7,711 bases of DNA, from positions 1 through 7,711 of the forward strand of contig CAJUBM010000127.1 of the NCBI GenBank assembly GCA_910584735.1, written 5' to 3'. The position numbers and the translations under genes were made by a program. Shown here one piece after another: positions 6,605 to 7,711 of this stretch. This DNA comes from an uncultured Muribaculaceae bacterium (lineage in GTDB: Bacteria; Bacteroidota; Bacteroidia; Bacteroidales; Muribaculaceae). The number at the start of each line of letters is the position of its first letter. Position 1 is the stretch's first letter. A model generated the notes under the pieces. It searched no databases, had not been told where the DNA came from, and was given only the letters and a program-made list of their open reading frames with translations.

Positions 6605-7115
6605 AAACAAAATAACTATACGTAAATATCAGTCACCTTGCGGGGAGCTTATACTCGGCTCTTATGGGAATGACCTATGTCTATGCGACTGGCAGATAGA
6701 GAAGCATCGAAGCCATGTTGACAACCGGCTCAGGCGTGTTCTTGATGCAGATTTCGAGGATGGCTCATCACCGGTAATAGAAATGGCGGTGGCACAGCTT
6801 GATGAATATTTTGCCGGAGAACGCCGCTCCTTCGATGTGCCGTTGTTGTTTGTAGGCACGGATTTTCAGAAAAAAGTATGGAACCGCCTGCTTGGCATCC
6901 CTTTCGGTAAGACGCTTTCCTACGGGGAAATGGCTGCGCAAATCGGCATGGCCAAGGCCGTGCGTGCTGTAGCGAATGCCAATGGTGCCAACGCCATATC
7001 AATCTTTGCGCCCTGCCATCGTGTGATTGGCAGCGATGGTTCATTGACCGGGTACGGCGGCGGATTGGAAGCAAAGACCTTCCTTTTGGAGCTTGAACAG
7101 GTAGCATTAAGGTAA
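6588..7115 (+). CDS. ogt: Methylated-DNA--protein-cysteine S-methyltransferase
   Basis: This is a suicide DNA-repair protein that transfers alkyl groups from O6-alkylguanine (and O4-alkylthymine) to its own cysteine, in the cytoplasm. The C-terminal domain is complete: FQKKVWNRLLGIPFGKTLSYGEMA (93-116) leads into the helix-turn-helix, RAVANANGANAI (126-137) has the Arg126 finger and Asn135 hinge, and the active site is PCHRV with Cys143. The tail GYGGGLEAKTFLLELE (155-170) is the usual substrate loop. The N-terminal domain (about 10-90) is the less conserved Ogt type, and 175 aa is normal for stand-alone Ogt. There is no Ada-type AraC domain, so it is not itself the adaptive regulator. ATG 6588 is inside the end of the DUF4249 gene (17-base overlap). 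The first codons are Asn/Lys-rich, so real translation might start slightly later, but no better ATG is near. It is the last gene of the apparent operon. Confidence 0.93.
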   Translation: MNTKNKNKITIRKYQSPCGELILGSYGNDLCLCDWQIEKHRSHVDNRLRRVLDADFEDGSSPVIEMAVAQLDEYFAGERRSFDVPLLFVGTDFQKKVWNRLLGIPFGKTLSYGEMAAQIGMAKAVRAVANANGANAISIFAPCHRVIGSDGSLTGYGGGLEAKTFLLELEQVALR

Positions 7116-7244
7116 CCAAACAATTGTTAAAATATAGTGATGTCGGACATATCGCACAGTTGGGAGGTAAACCTACGGTGCTATGGTGGTGTTATCTTTT
7201 GTAGAACAATCAAATTCAGGTAAAACAATTAATTATTAAAGACT
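7116..7244 (+). promoter_or_regulatory. Intergenic region with possible promoter for the helical protein
   Basis: No hairpin terminator is evident after ogt; only the short palindromes AACAATTGTT (7122-7131) and AGGT-AA-ACCT (7165-7174) are seen. TATCTTTTG at 7193-7201 is a near match to the -7 box, with one extra T, 43 bases before the ATG. No -33 TTTG is at the right distance. The AT-rich leader just before the start (TTAATTATTAAAG) is typical of well-translated Bacteroidota genes, so a separate promoter here is likely but not certain. Confidence 0.4.
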
Positions 7245-7628
7245 ATGAATACTGCTCAGAACAAAAAACAGATGGCTGCTGATGCAGCAGCCGATGTCTC
7301 TCGTACTGCGGCCGCCGTGAGTGCTGATGCTGCCAAGATTGCGGCGAAAGAAGAACTTGGCGCTGTCAAAGAAAAGACAGCCGGAGTGGTTGCCGATGCA
7401 AAGGCCAATGCCTCCGGCATGATGGCGGAGGCCAAAGACAAACTTGCTGATGCCAAGGAGACGGCTAAGGAAAAAGCCGAGGACTTGAAGGATAAGGCGT
7501 CTCACCTTAAGGATAAGGCTGCCGAGAAGGGCGCTTCTATTTTTGAAAAGGTAAAGGACTTTACCGCTGACACCCTTGAGTCGGGTGCTAACGTAGCTAA
7601 TAACCTGGCTGACAAATTGCGTAAATAA
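7245..7628 (+). CDS. Small LEA-like / YtxH-like helical protein
   Basis: This is a 127-aa protein built almost wholly of Ala, Lys, Asp and Glu, with no Cys, Trp, Tyr or Pro. It should form one long amphipathic helix or be disordered until bound. Consecutive 11-residue units can be laid out: AEAKDKLADAK (61-71), ETAKEKAEDLK (72-82), DKASHLKDKAA (83-93) and EKGASIFEKVK (94-104). This is the periodicity of group 3 LEA and apolipoprotein-like helices. There is no signal peptide, so it is probably cytoplasmic. Related low-complexity proteins are annotated as YtxH or general stress proteins; desiccation, envelope or osmotic stress roles are inferred only from composition. It lies 129 bases after ogt and is followed by a strong terminator, so it is probably its own transcription unit. 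Confidence 0.75.
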   Translation: MNTAQNKKQMAADAAADVSRTAAAVSADAAKIAAKEELGAVKEKTAGVVADAKANASGMMAEAKDKLADAKETAKEKAEDLKDKASHLKDKAAEKGASIFEKVKDFTADTLESGANVANNLADKLRK

Positions 7629-7654
7629 TCCGTTTTACGGACGTACAGTAAAAC
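7629..7654 (+). repeat. Two overlapping, mutually exclusive small hairpins
   Basis: Immediately after the stop codon, TCCGT (7629-7633) pairs with ACGGA (7637-7641). GTTTTAC (7632-7638) can instead pair with GTAAAAC (7648-7654). The two stems share bases, so only one can form. This may be an RNA-stability element ahead of the terminator or simple coincidence. Confidence 0.35.
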
Positions 7655-7657
7655 ATG

Positions 7658-7692
7658 GCGGTGTGTCAAAATTCATTTTTTTGACACACCGC
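7658..7692 (+). terminator. Strong intrinsic terminator after the helical protein gene
   Basis: A perfect 14-bp stem (7658-7671 with 7679-7692; core GCGGTGTGTC/GACACACCGC plus four A-T pairs) encloses a 7-base loop, TTCATTT. It lies 29 bases after the stop codon. The tail TTCTGTTATAT is only moderately T-rich, so the stem strength does most of the work. It could also stop transcription arriving from the right. Confidence 0.75.
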
Positions 7693-7711
7693 TTCTGTTA
7701 TATAACACTTT

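Noticed and set aside
6089..6610. Minus-strand 173-aa open frame across the DUF4249 gene
   Set aside because: It is antisense to a well-supported lipoprotein gene, is rich in His/Ile/Arg and has no recognisable domain.
1..7711. CRISPR array, toxin-antitoxin pair or phage defence genes
   Set aside because: No regularly spaced repeat-spacer units and no small paired genes or nuclease/helicase motifs were seen on either strand.

Overview
The window looks like chromosomal DNA from a gut Bacteroidales bacterium, probably near the Muribaculaceae. The reasons are Bacteroidota-type promoter elements (TTTG / TAnnTTTG), almost no Shine-Dalgarno sequences, a TonB-dependent receptor paired with a DUF4249 lipoprotein, a subclass A2-like class A beta-lactamase, and moderate GC in the operon. 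The family-level placement is inference only; no marker gene is present.

Layout. Positions 1-44 hold two copies of a 16-17 base repeat that resemble the subterminal repeats of an IS21-like insertion sequence lying mostly outside the window. A lone unrecognised gene on the minus strand (49-486) ends right beside these repeats. An AT-rich, gene-free stretch follows. It contains a perfect 13-bp inverted repeat and a third copy of its core spaced 11 bp away, a layout resembling recombinase arm sites. Next is a minus-strand tRNA-Gln(CTG) gene (762-832) with a clear promoter and terminator. The 3' end of the tRNA faces the repeat-rich flank, as at a typical integration hotspot. Positions 1-720 are therefore plausibly the edge of an integrated element, although no integrase or second att copy is visible.

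From 1200 to 7115 there is one apparent plus-strand operon of five genes with gaps of 18, 60 and 2 bases and a final 17-base overlap. They encode a class A beta-lactamase lipoprotein, a secreted alpha/beta hydrolase, a TonB-dependent outer-membrane receptor, a DUF4249 lipoprotein and an O6-alkylguanine-DNA alkyltransferase (Ogt). Four of the five products are envelope proteins. Together they suggest uptake of an unknown ligand by the receptor/DUF4249 pair, with two periplasmic serine hydrolases acting on lactam or ester/peptide bonds. The ligand and any link to DNA alkylation are inference.

A separate small gene (7245-7628) encodes an Ala/Lys/Asp/Glu-rich, purely helical protein with LEA-like 11-residue periodicity. 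It is followed by a strong 14-bp hairpin terminator.
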